In this document: in pieces, positions 21,810 through 32,740 of the stretch
Layout of the letters: each line of letters begins with the position of its first letter
How positions within the stretch are numbered: position 1 is the first letter of the stretch
Assembly (NCBI GenBank): GCA_026545225.1
Contig: CM048854.1
Location: forward strand, 29,239,230-29,303,229
Reading direction: 5' to 3'
Source of the DNA: Cornus controversa
Lineage: Eukaryota > Streptophyta > Magnoliopsida > Cornales > Cornaceae
Length of the DNA: 64,000 nucleotides
Translations under genes and position numbers: made by a program
The notes under the pieces: model-generated
Told to the model about the DNA's origin: nothing
Database searches by the model: none
What the model saw: the letters and a program-made list of their open reading frames with translations, nothing else

Positions 21810-24294
21810 CTACGGTACAGACACTATGAGTTCCTTGTGATGCCCTTTGGCCTGACGAACGCGCCAATAGCTTTAATGGATCTCATGAACCGTGTCCTTA
21901 GAGCCCACTTAGACCAGTTTGTGGTGGTGTTTGTTGATGAGATCTTAGTATACTCATAATCAGAGGTGGAACATGAGAGCCACTTGAAGATAGTCTTGCA
22001 GATCTTGAGAGAGCACTGACTTTTTGTGAATTACAAAAAGTGCGAGTTTTGGTTACCAGAGGTGAAGTTCCTTGGACACGTTGTATTAGGGGGCGATGTT
22101 TCAGTTGATCCGTCGAAGATCGAGGTCGTTATAGATTGGGGACAACAGAAGAATGTCTTTGAGGTTTGTAGTTTTCTGGGCTTGGCTGGGTATTACCGGA
22201 TGTTCGTGAAGGACTTCTCACGTTTGGTATCGCCGATGATGAGACTCACTTAAAAAGGAGTCAAGTTTGTGTGGACAAAAGCTTGTGAACTTGTTTTTCA
22301 AGAGTTGAAGCACAGACTTACTACGACTCCAGTATTATTGATTTCGGAGCATGGCTTGGGGTATGTCATTTTATGTAATGCCTCATTGGATAGTTTAGGT
22401 TCTGTACTAATGCAGACCGAACGGGTTGTGGCGTACGGGTCTAGACAGTTGAAGATCTATGAATAGAATTATCCAACGCATAATTTGGAGTTAGCGGCGA
22501 TGTTTTTGCACTGAAGGGATGGAGACATTACTTGTATGGGGAAAAGTTTGAGGTTTTCTCTGATCATAAGAGTCTCAAGTATCTCTTCTCTTAGAAGGGC
22601 TTGAATTTGAGGCAGCGTCGCTCGGTTTAGTACATAGAGGACTACAACTTTGAGTTACAGTACCACCCGGGGAAGGCAAATGTTGTTACCAATGCCTTAA
22701 GTCGGGAGTTGCAGGTTTCATTGGTAAGTATAGCCATTCGGGAGTGGAAGATAATGGGGGACATCTTGGAGATGGGCTTATACTTTAGTGAGGATGGTGA
22801 CCCAGCCACTTTGTTCAATTTCGTTGCCCAGCCTACTCTCGTGAGCAACGTGATTGAGGCATAGAGACAGGATAGCGACGTTGAGGCCATCTGAGCTAGG
22901 ATCTCGGGAGGTGAAGTGGTGGAGGATTAGACCTTACATTCGGATGATGGTTTAAGATTCTGAGGCAAGATGTTTGTTCCGTTGGCGTGCAGGGAGGATG
23001 TACTTAGGGAGTTCCATTGCTCTCGTCTTGTAATACATCTTGGTGGTACGAAGATGTATCACAATCTGTGTCGACAGTTTTGGTGGAGGGTATAAAGCTA
23101 TATGGCTAAGTTTGTTGCTAGGTGCCTTACTTGTCAGTAGGAGAAGGCTGAGCATCAAAAACCAGTTGGATTGTTACAACCATTACCCATACCTGAGTAT
23201 AAATGGGAGCACATTACCATGGACTTTGTGACCGGGCTTCCAAGGACACTGAGACGACACGATGCCATTTGGGTCATTGTTGACCAGTTGACCAACTTGG
23301 CTCATTTTTTGGCTATTCGGGAGACAGATGGTGCAGAGGTACTCAACAGGTTGTACATTGAGCAGATTGCCAGGCTACATGACGTGCCGGTATCTTTAGT
23401 GTCAGATAGGGATCCACGGTTTATGTCATGATTTTGGCATAGTTTTCAAATTGCCCTTGATACGAAGTTGAAATTCAGCACGGCCTTTCAGACTCAGATA
23501 GATAGTCAGTCAAAACGGACCATCCAGACTTTGGAGGATATGTTTCGGGCTTGTGTTTTGGATTTTTTTGACAGTTGGGAGGATCACTTGCCATTGGTAG
23601 AGTTTTCTTTCAGGCTAGTATTGGGATGACACCTTATGAGGTGTTATATGGTAGATCGTATCGGTCACCAGTGTGTTGGGCGGAGGTCGGGGAGACTGCT
23701 TCCTTGGGGCCTAATATTGTTCTTGAGACTACAGAGAAAATTAAGATAATTAAGCAGAGACTTGTCATAGTACAAAGTCGATAGAAGAGCTATGTTGACT
23801 ATAGGAGGCGACCTTTGTCTTTTGAGGTAAAGAACCACGTGTTTCTCAAAGTTGCTCCTCGTAGAGGGTTGATGAGGTTCGATTGGAGTGGCAAGTTATC
23901 ACTACGGTTCATTGGCCCTTTTGAGATACTAGACTACATTGGTGAAGTTGCCTATCAATTAGCACTCCCACTAGAGTTATCAGGCGTTCACAATGTTTTC
24001 CACATATCTATGTTGAGGAAGTATGAACCGTACACATCACATGTACTACAATGGACAGATCTTGATATAGCTAAGGATGCGTTCTATGAGGAACGACCAG
24101 TTTGGATCTTAGACACATGAGACCAGGTGCTACGAGGCAAAACCATTTCATTGGTTAAGGTCTTGTGGAGGCACCATGGCGTCGAGGAGGCTACATAGGA
24201 GCGGGCACAAGAGGTTCACTTTAAGTATCATGATTTGTTCGACACTTGAGGTACGTGTTGATTTCAGGGATGAAATCTCTTTAAGGGGGTAGGT
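21810..24294 (+). pseudogene. Gypsy pol fragment: RT, RNase H, integrase, chromodomain-like tail
   Basis: The fragment begins inside reverse transcriptase ('[18 protein letters not shown]', about 21812-21865; then '[11 protein letters not shown]', where family members have Y-x-D-D). It continues with the thumb ('FLGLAGYYRMFVKDFSRL', 22176-22230), RNase H ('[12 protein letters not shown]', about 22468), the integrase zinc finger (H..H near 23013-23040 and 'CLTCQ' near 23125), the integrase core ('[11 protein letters not shown]' near 23210; 'VSDRDPRF' near 23400) and a tail ('VHNVFHISMLRKY', 'LVKVLWRHHGVEEAT') like the chromodomain end of chromoviruses. At least eight in-frame stops plus frameshifts are present. 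Gag, protease, the first half of RT and the 5' LTR are absent. Confidence 0.93.
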
Positions 24295-27181
24295 TGTGAG
24301 ATCCTGAATTATTTATTTATTTATTTAATTAAATGTTTTATTATTATTATTATTTTATTTTATTAAAATGTTTTATTTTTATTATTTTATTTCTATGTTT
24401 AGAATATGTTTGGATGTTCGGGTTTCCAATTTCAAGTATTGGTTTGATTTCGGACATTTTCAAAGTTAAAGAATAGTTCTATGGAATGGTGGGACGTGAG
24501 GATATGTTTGTCTTTTCCAAAAATATTTGGGACGATTTCAATATTTTTTTAAAAGTAAAGGGTATTTTAGTAATTTCACATTATGGATGGCACCATCGTA
24601 AACTCTTTGAAAAAAATGGCATTGTGATAGTTTTAGAGTAAAAGAGACTTTTCACTTAGGAGAGTCTAAAAGCTTCTAGAAGGGGTGGGGGATATAGATG
24701 TATATTTATATGTTTTGAGCTAAAAAATGTAAAATTGTCTTCCTCTCTCCTCATAAGTTCTGCCAGCCATTTCCTTTTCCTCTTCATCTCTCATTTTGCT
24801 CTATTTATTCCTCCATTGAAGGTGCTTGAAGGATAGGCTTAGTACAAGGTTGTTGGTGGTGGTTAGTGTTGGTGCTAGTAGCATGCAAGTGTTTCTTTCC
24901 ACCACTTTTGTCCATCATTTTCTTCTACTTCCTCTCTTTCTCTTATTTTTCAATTATTGAAGTTTGAAGAATGAGTGTTATGTATGGTTTGTAATGTTGG
25001 AAGTTTTGGGACTTGAAGACTTCTATTCCTTTTCATTGATTTCTCCATTAAAACTTTTGAAGAAAAGTTAGGGTTTCAAATTGAATTTCAAAAATTCAAT
25101 TTGGGAGTTTCTTCAATACATCTTGGATTTGAGGTAGGAATGAATTTAACTTCCTTTTCTAATGTTTTAAGACTTTAGGAAGTGTTAGGTTGAGATTTTA
25201 ACATGAATTACAAAATGTGTAAATTAAAGTTTACTTTATTTCATAAAAATTTGGGACTTTTGTGTTTTGAGCATGCTAAATGTGTTTAGACTTTGGATTA
25301 TGCCTATTAGCATTGTTAGGGAGGTTTACAATTGAGACATGTATGCCATTGGATCACTCGTGCTCCTAATTTGAAATTAAAGTACACTTTATTGCATGAT
25401 AATTGTAGTGTTGTGTAAGAACTAGAAGTTATAAATTACTTTTATAGTAATTGTGCTAATGATTGTAAATTTGTGAAAGTCTTGGATCATCCATTGATGC
25501 TTTGGAACAAAAAACTTAACTTTTGTTCAAGAAGAGTATTTTGAAAATAAGTGGTAACATGAATGCTTTGTTTGCTAATGTGTGTTCAAGCATCCTATAT
25601 TTTACTTAATTAACGTGTAGGAATGCTAATGGATGAATTGGGGTTCATTTGAATTCATTTGACAACTTATAGACCATTAGGGGTATTTTGGTCATTCATG
25701 TATACATTAGTTGAGAATACATGTTAGGTGGTTATTTAAAGTGCTAAGTGTTTGTGTACGCTTATTGAATATGTTGAGCATGATAGGTAACACCTTGGAG
25801 AAATTATGAAAATTTGACCATACTTTAATATTTGAAGCTAGGATTCCACGTTGCAACATGACTTTTGCATGGAATTATAATTGTTTAAATATTTTAAATT
25901 ATGCTTAGAATTCTAGAACATGACTTCTTGTTAAATTAATATATTTGATTTAAAAGTTCAAGTATGCTTGCTAGGTAACATATAAATTGTCTAGATGTAC
26001 TAATTTGGTTAAATTAGAAATTTGGTTATGCCTTAATACTATATATATATATATGCAAGCATTGAAATTGAAGGTTTAAATTACTACTGAAAAGGATTTA
26101 AAGGTTTAAAGCCCTATTGAAAAGAGACATTTACTTACGTAGAACTTTTGCTTGAGGAACGACTTATTAAAAGCTTGGTGCACATAGATGTAGAATTATT
26201 ATAGGCATTGTTATTACATTGTTCATATTAATCATTTTTTTCATACTGTTCATATCATGTGTGAGTTATGATTTTTGAGAAGTTTTAAATAATTGGAATT
26301 AAAAATAGAGGCACAAAGATGCCTAGTGATTGATAAGTCCACCTGACTAGCCAGTAGTTTCATGTCGACCTGCGGACTAGTAATTTGGAATGACGAAATG
26401 TATAGAAGGACTGTCTGAGGACTGCTCTGTTGATGCGTGTATCACGACTATTTGAGCTACATGTGGTGTGTGTGTGTGTGTCACTTGCACTGCATCTAAA
26501 TAAGCAAACTGTTCATTTCAAGTTTTACGCTTTTTAAACCATTATAAATATGTTTATTATTCCGTTGTTTATGGACGAGTTATGGTTTCATTGTTTATGA
26601 ACAGGTTATATTTCATGCATATGTGTAAATGTATATTAGTGAATACTTGTGAAGCATGTGAAAAGGGAAATAGGAACATGTTAGAAAGAACAACGTTGCG
26701 TGTATGTTCCCTTAGGAATTCTTACTTCAGTTTGAAATGTTAAAGGGGGGACAGTTGAGTCATTTCTACTAAGCCGTCATTACTCACCCTATAGATGTAT
26801 CACACTTTTCAAGAAAAAATGGACAGAAAGGATGTTGCTTGAGCTCCCGAAAGCTTGAAGTGACATATTTCTTTTTTTGGTGTTTTGTAGTTATATTTGC
26901 ATGTACTAGGTATAACTTGGATAACATGTATGTTACGTTATTCGGGGCCAGTCTGTTAGCTTAATACTTCTGTACTTGTATGACATGTTATATTCAGGAG
27001 TTTTGTGATTTATATTCTCTATTGAGCATGTTTAGTGTATGCTAATTATAGTTAAGTTGTTTATCGCTTTCGCAATGACGACTTTGATGTCAGCTCGGGG
27101 TTTGGGGTTCAGATCATTTTCTATTCCTTTTTATATTTTCTTTTAGTCATAACTCAGGTCTTTGGGATTTGGGATGCGACA
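24295..27181 (+). repeat. Gypsy 3' LTR, 2.9 kb
   Basis: A polypurine tract (TTTAAGGGGGTAG, 24280-24292) lies just before TGTGAGATCC, the LTR start. The end, GATGCGACA at 27181, is set by the return of Copia reverse-transcriptase sequence immediately after. Features inside include a TTTA/TTAT-rich start, TA repeats (26041-26055), a (TG)n run (26466-26482) and a 'ttactcaccctatagatgt' segment. LTRs of 2-4 kb are usual for Tekay/Del-type chromoviruses; that lineage call is inference. Confidence 0.85.
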
Positions 27182-28627
27182 AGTCAGCTATGTAGGATGA
27201 GATGGACTCAGTCATGTCAAATCAGACATGGGAGCAAACTGAGCTACCAAAAGACAAGAAGGCTTTACATAACAAGTGAGTTTACCGGATTAAGGAAGAA
27301 CATGATGGTGGTTGTAAAGGAATTTCAACAGAAGGAATGCGTTGGATAAACTGAGATTTTTTCTTCGATTGTGAAGCTGACTACAATTAGATTGGTATTA
27401 GAAATCATGGCTGCAAAAGACTTGCATCTTAAGTAGTTAGATGTGAAGACTGCTTTCTTTCATGGTGATTTGGAAGATGACATCTATGTGAGGTAGCCAT
27501 AGGGATTTGTAGTGACTGGTAAGGAAGGTTTGCTACGCAAGCTAAAAAAAAAGCTTATATGAATTAAAATAGGCCCTGAGACAGTGGTATAAGAAGTTCG
27601 ATGGATTAATGAGTAGTAGTGGCTACAAGAGGTGTCAGATAGATTACTGTTGTTATGTGAAGAGGTTTGATAGCAGTTATATTATTTTGCTTTTGTATGT
27701 GGATGATATGTTGACTGCAGGTTCAAGTCTTGATGAGATTAATAATTTGAAGAAACAATTGTCTAAACACTTTGTAATGAAATATCTGGGTGATGCAAAT
27801 TAGATTCTTGGTATGAGAATTTTTAGAGATAGAGTGGGTGGTACTCTAGATTTGTCACAAGTAGAGTATGTTAAAAAGGTTCTTAGCCGGTTCAACATGT
27901 AAGATGCAAAACCAACGAGCACCCCATTACCTAGTCATTTTAGACTAACTAAGGAGCAGTCACTCAAGATAGAAGAGGAATGAGCACACATGGAAAAGGT
28001 TCCATATGCTTCAGCTATCGGCAGCCTCATATATGCCATAGTTTATACCAAGCCAAACATAGCACATACAATGGGAGTTGTGAGTAGGTACATGAGTAAT
28101 CCAGGCAAACAACATTAGAAGGCAACAAAATGAATCCTTCGATACTTGAAGGGTACCAAAGATACATCATTATATTTCACTAGGTCGAGTAACTTGGCTA
28201 GTGATGTGGATAATAGGAAGAGTACTACTGGGTATGTATATACTTTGGATGGTACGACAGTGAGTTGGGTCTCTCAGTTAAGATTATGGCTCTCTCGATT
28301 ACAGAAGTTGAATATATTGCAGTTACAGAAGCGAGCAAAGAGATGGTTTGGCTACAGAGGTTCTTGGAAGAGTCGATTAAGGAGCGAGAGAACAATATTC
28401 TATACAGTAACAGTTAGAGTGTTATTCATCTTGCTAAAAATTCAGCATTTCATTCCAGAACGAAGTAGATACAGTTGAGGTACAACTTCATTCGTTCGCT
28501 TTTGGATGACAAGGTGTTATCACTTGAGAAGATCTATGGAAGTCAGAATCCAGTAGATATGTTAACCAAGGCAGTGACTATTGAAAAACTGAAGTTGTGC
28601 TTAGCTTCAGTTGGTGTTCGAGCTTGA
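27182..28627 (+). pseudogene. Copia reverse transcriptase and RNase H (copy 2)
   Basis: Copia sequence resumes inside reverse transcriptase with 'DEMDSVMSNQTWEQTELPK' (27199-27255), includes 'ILLLYVDDMLTAGSSLDEI' (27680-27740), the 'RYLKGT' block near 28140 and the RNase H end 'SVGVRA*' at about 28610-28627. Stops such as 'H*KATK*ILRYL' stand where copy 1 has Trp, consistent with G-to-A changes. It aligns in order with copy 1 (14260-12777) read on the other strand. Confidence 0.92.
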
Positions 28628-28718
28628 GGACAGAGAAGATAGTTGTTGTGGTGTTTTGCTATGATTTGGGGCATGAGGGAGTTTGTAGATTGATATTATT
28701 AGTTTCCAAGTGGGAGAT

Positions 28719-29015
28719 TGATAGGAAATATGGAGCTTGATTATACTGTATACCTTGGTTCAACTTTGCAAATCCAACTCCCACTACATGTGCTATTTTT
28801 GGAAGGGTATTTTGATATTTTTACACTTATTATGTAGCCATAGGAGGAGGTGCCTATATATACAGTCTAAACTCTCTGTATTTGTATGTCATGTTTCTCA
28901 TCATAGCAAAAATCCTGCAACACCAAGGACGTAGCCCTAGATTTTGGATGAACCTTGTAAATTTGTATATCTTTACTTGCGTGTTTGATCTTCTTTTCTA
29001 TTAATTTTTATAATA
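28719..29015 (+). repeat. Copia copy 2, 3' LTR
   Basis: A 297-bp LTR parallel to 20019-20312. Its last bases read 'tataata' instead of 'tgcaaca', so the usual CA end has mutated. The GTAAA duplication right after it confirms the boundary. Confidence 0.92.
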
Positions 29016-29138
29016 GTAAAATATTTTATTGATTTTGAATTCATAAGTCATATTTGTGAAAAAGAAAAAAAAATTAAATGTAAAAACAATAGTAAAAAAT
29101 ATGTGAAAAATATTTTTTTAATAAATATTTTCAAAAAA

Positions 29139-29250
29139 GGGTTATAGCCTAGTAATACTTCGTGACCTTGTAAAACAAAAGGTCAACAGTTCAAGCCCTT
29201 ATAAGGGCAAAAGTAAGTGTGTGAGTTTCTTGCCAAGATAAAAAAAATAA
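29139..29250 (+). mobile_element. tRNA-derived SINE
   Basis: A short sequence opens GGGTTATAGCCTAGTAATAC, an A-box-like start, with the B-box GTTCAAGCC at 29189-29197 about 35 bases further on. It ends in an A-rich tail 'gataaaaaaaataata'. This is the layout of plant SINEs, transcribed by RNA polymerase III and moved by LINE enzymes. The target duplication is not clear. Confidence 0.6.
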
Positions 29251-30114
29251 TAGGGGAACAATAATCACACTCTCCTTCTCTACAATAGCACTCCACTTTC
29301 ATTTTTCTTTTAAAAGAAATGACAACAAAGTCCCTAAGCTCATTAATGCATCATCTTCTATTTTATAAGATCATGACTACCATTTTCACTCCAAACTTTA
29401 TTTCAACTAGTACTTTTTTTTCTTTTAAAAGAGATAATTTATTTATTTTTTTTAAATATTTAATAGAAAGAAGATTACATTTATCTTTCAGTATGTCCAA
29501 AAGCCAACTAGGCTAGTCCACCCATTCAATGAATTGTTATTGTTTGTCAAGAAATCTCTTACTCAAGTCACCCATCGAAGCACAACACCCTTCCAACAAT
29601 TTTTGTCATATAAGACTTGAAATAACCTTAAAAATGGATTCCTCCAAATGCATGTGCATAAACTAGATTAATAATAATATTCAATATTATAACCAAATTC
29701 TTATGAGAACCCCATGTAATTTCATATTACAAAACAAACAAAAACTTTCAACAATTATTTAAAATAACAATCAAATTTAAAAACACGACCAATAATCATA
29801 TACACAAACACACGTATAAATGTATATAACCCCCTGAATTGTATGTCTGATTTTAATACGAAACACTCGTGAGAAAATCCATAGATCACATTTTGATAAA
29901 ATCTCAATTGTTTCTGTTGTTGAGCTGCCTGCCCTCTTCTAAGACTTTGAGAAAAGCAAAATGATATTTTCTTCAGAGATGGGAGACGAGACGAAAATAT
30001 CATTCCATATCTAAAAGGGTGATTGTTGTATTTGAGAAAAAAATAGTCATTTACTTGTGAAGTTAGAGTTAGGAGTGCAATTTTCTTTAAAATTGGTCGC
30101 TAGTCTCATATGCA
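29251..30114. other. Intron 1 segment, no gene seen
   Basis: An 82-codon minus frame at 29755-30003 has no family motif, and I found no I-region or K-box coding sequence here. The rest is AT-rich. Confidence 0.5.
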
Positions 30115-31640
30115 CCCTAAACTGATATTATTTCTGATTAGTCATCTGAGCATAATTCATCGTTAAGGATTGAACTATTTAATGTTTAAAATTTTGAAAT
30201 ACTGAAGCAACATTTTATACATCTGTATGCGCCGGGGGGGGGGGGGGGGGAATTTTTTATTATACCCTTAAAAAAAATTTATTTTTAAATAGTACACTAA
30301 GATTTATTAAAAATTTCAATTTGCCCCCCCCCCCCCCAAATCTTTTCAAAACACTCATATATTGACCCTAAATAAAGAATTTGAAAATAAATTTAGCTTG
30401 TGTTCCATTGAAAACTATATAAAAAAATTAAACTTAAACCTTATAGCTATACTTTTGAACATCCAAATATTGTGAAATAAAAATTTTAGTTCATTAACAT
30501 TATAATCTTTATCACAACAAATCGTTATTTCATTTACATATACACATGTACAATATCTATTATATTAATTCAGAAGAGAAATACACTAATGTCCCTCATA
30601 TTCAATAAAAATGCATGAATCTTTTTTATCAAATATTTTTGTAAATTGATGTTTACAAGAAAAATATTATAATTATATCAATTTTCATTTGCTAAATGAC
30701 AAATTGAAAGGAGGAAAAACAAGTGTTGTGAGATTGTAAACCATAACAATGATCGTATATACTAAAACTTTAAATGGTTATTTACTAACAAATAACAAAT
30801 TCTATGACTAATTTATGTATAAGCTATTAAAAAAATAATTTTATTTTTTGTTAAAACTTGTGAGCTTTTGTTTAGTTAAAATCATTATTTTTTTAATCAA
30901 ATATATCTTTCCGAGGTAGAATCAAATTATTCAAAATCTTTTTCTAAAAATTGGATTTTTGAAAAATTGAAACAATTAATTGTTGAAGGAATATTGGTTC
31001 TCTAATTTTTTTTTCTTTACCTCTTCACTTTTTAGTTGTAACTTATTGTTTCATCTTCTCAATTTTTTTCTTTGTCACATCAATTTTTGGTCTAATTATT
31101 TAAGTTGCATTTTTCTCAATTTTGAAAAAAAAATTCTTGAACAAATTTATCAAGATATATAACACTATAACTAAAATTTAAAAAATAATTATATTACAAT
31201 TGGTTGCTAATATTTTTAAATTTTAATTACATAATGTAAATTTTGCCCCCCAAATTAAATTTCCTGGCTTCGCCCCTGTCTGTATGTACAGATGTTTGTG
31301 AGTGTGTATTCATGAACTCAGCCCTCATTCCATTTCTCCTAAGGTTGATGTAATGCACGATATGCTTCAAAACAAAGTGATATTATTACTGATTAGCACT
31401 CCCAGCAACACTGATCATCACTAAGGAATCAACTATTAATGCTTAAATTTTAGTTTCATTGAAGCATAACAAATATTTTACATATCTGTATATAGTATAT
31501 GCATATGTTTTACGTGTGTGTGTGTGAATATATATACATACATATTATATATATTCATGAGCTCGGTCCTCACTTCATTTCTCTTACCCTAGAGATAAAG
31601 ATCGACACAATTCGCGATATATATGCTTCTGAACAAACTA
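30115..31640. repeat. Tandem duplication in intron 1, interrupted by a hAT element
   Basis: Two copies of a unit of about 250 bp. Copy A is 30115-30229 plus 31287-31370. Copy B is about 31378-31640. Shared landmarks in order are 'gatattatt.ctgattag', 'aaggaatcaactatt' (A: aaggattgaactatt), 'actgaagca..cattttata' (B: attgaagcataacaaatatttta), 'atctgtat', and then 'attcatgaactcagccctca' (B: 'attcatgagctcggtcctca') with 'catttctc'. The hAT at 30230-31278 landed in copy A after the duplication. Confidence 0.75.
30230..31278. mobile_element. hAT element with perfect 8-bp target duplication
   Basis: The flanks TCTGTATG (30222-30229) and TCTGTATG (31279-31286) are identical. The right end GGCTTCGCCCCTG is typical of a widespread plant hAT terminus (CAGGGGCGAAGCC on the other strand). 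The left end has degenerated into CGCC followed by a run of 17 G (30234-30250), and a run of 14 C lies at 30324-30337. The interior is AT-rich and encodes nothing. Confidence 0.85.
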
Positions 31641-32008
31641 GAGATGGTACGTATATATATTTGGACAGAAATGTACACATAAGTGTAAAAACAGGATCAA
31701 CAATCACAAACACAATTTAGATCATAAAACCACAAAAATATAACTTAATCCAATGCATTAGAACTTCTCTATCTCGCACTAAATCAAAAAATTGACATAT
31801 AAAATCATCAATTACCTTAATGACTCACAGTACACACACACAAAAAAAAAAAAATCACAATTTTCACGATAAATAAAAACAGAACAAGTAAAATCAGTAT
31901 GAAAAGCTCATTAATCTACATATAAACATGCCATTACCTATAGAGAATTGAAGTGAGAGAATGAGAAAATTAAGATGAAGCAATATTGATGAAATGGATC
32001 GCACGTAC

Positions 32009-32190
32009 CTGGTGCTAGCGAAATCGTAGAGCTTGCCGGTGCTGGAGAAGATCATGACTCCTACTTCGGCGTCGCACAGAATCGCCAGCTCTTTCGCCTT
32101 CTTCAGCAATCCGTTCCTCCTCTTCGAGAACGTCACTTGCCTGCTCGTCGAGTTGTCGATCCTCCTGATCACGATCTTCCCTCTCCCCAT
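32009..32190 (-). CDS. AGL17-like: AGL17-like MIKC MADS-box transcription factor, exon 1
   Basis: 182 nt on the minus strand from ATG at 32190 (context TTAAGCATGGGG) to donor CACCAG|GTACGT. It encodes a complete 60-residue MADS domain: [10 protein letters not shown] at 1-10, the DNA-contact helix [20 protein letters not shown] at 16-35, and the dimer strand [19 protein letters not shown] at 39-57, then AST. The sequence is intact. MIKC MADS proteins bind CArG boxes as dimers in the nucleus. '[19 protein letters not shown]' with 'KLYDFAS' points to the AGL17/ANR1/AGL21 clade, whose known members act in nitrate-responsive lateral-root growth or flowering time. Exon length and donor phase are standard for the family. 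The apparent read-through past 32009 is intron. The next exon is at 9679-9754. K-box and C-terminal exons are not in the window. Confidence 0.95.
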
Positions 32191-32740
32191 GCTTAATTTC
32201 CTGATCGATCTCTAGAGATACAAATATACAATAATATTATATATATATATATATATGTATGTATATACAGAGAGAATAGAGAGAGATGAAAAGATATATA
32301 ATATGTATATACAGATATATATATATAGAGAGAGAGATATATATATATATACAGAGAGATAGAGAGAGAGAGAGAGAGAGGAGAGAAATGAGAGAGACAG
32401 AATCGAAGTTAGAGAAGGGGGAAGTATAGAGAATAGCGAAGAATTTAAATAGAGGAGAAAAGAAAAGGAAAATTAGTACGGAGAAATATTTGGAGAGTGA
32501 GAAAATCGAAGAATTTTCCGAGAAAAAAAGCTTACTTTGGCGGAGCTTTATGGCGTAGACAAGGGGGCTTTGGCAATCGTCGTTTTGGTCCTTTCTGAAT
32601 TCAAGTCATCAGCTATAGAAGGAAAGTGTGTATATATAGAAAGATACTGTATATAGTATATATATATATAGGAGGTATATCACAAAAAGTAGAAAACGTT
32701 GATCATTGATTGGTTATATAAAACCAAACCACAAGTGGTG
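32191..32740 (-). promoter_or_regulatory. MADS 5' UTR and promoter region
   Basis: Upstream of the start codon (higher coordinates) lie CT repeats in the sense strand (GA runs at 32352-32385 on the plus strand), common in plant 5' UTRs, and long TA runs (32238-32260, 32310-32350). Possible TATA boxes on the minus strand are TATATAT near 32625-32670 and TTTATATAACC near 32714-32722. Which one is used cannot be decided from sequence. A GC-richer stretch with 'ggcggagctttatggcg' is near 32538. No CArG box was confirmed. Confidence 0.45.

Larger units (their letters stand above)
20019..29015 (+). mobile_element. Copia LTR retrotransposon (copy 2) with a Gypsy insert
   Basis: LTRs at 20019-20312 and 28719-29015 are flanked by an identical 5-bp target duplication GTAAA (20014-20018 and 29016-29020). 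The primer-binding site CTGGTATCAAAGCC follows the 5' LTR and the polypurine tract AAGTGGGAGAT precedes the 3' LTR. The internal part is the same Copia family as copy 1 but reads in the opposite direction. The middle (21810-27181) is replaced by a 5'-truncated Gypsy element, with loss of most of the Copia integrase and the start of its reverse transcriptase. Confidence 0.93.
9755..32008 (-). other. MADS intron 1, 22,254 bp, packed with transposons
   Basis: The donor (minus) is CACCAG|GTACGT at 32008 and the acceptor is TATCAG| at 9755. Between them lie at least ten transposable-element units, including two Copia elements in opposite orientation, a Gypsy fragment with a 2.9-kb LTR, three hAT-type elements, MITEs, a LINE tail and a SINE. 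By rough addition these make up about three quarters of the intron. No other host exon was recognised inside. Confidence 0.8.

Noticed and set aside
29755..30003. Possible later MADS exon (Gln-rich minus frame)
   Set aside because: 'AAQQQKQLRF' is not a K-box or I-region block, and it lies between exon 1 and the well-supported exon 2.
31894..32008. Extension of the MADS frame past the MADS domain (...[19 protein letters not shown]...)
   Set aside because: It follows a perfect donor (AG|GTACGT) and turns into AT-rich hydrophobic read-through. The true continuation is exon 2 at 9754.
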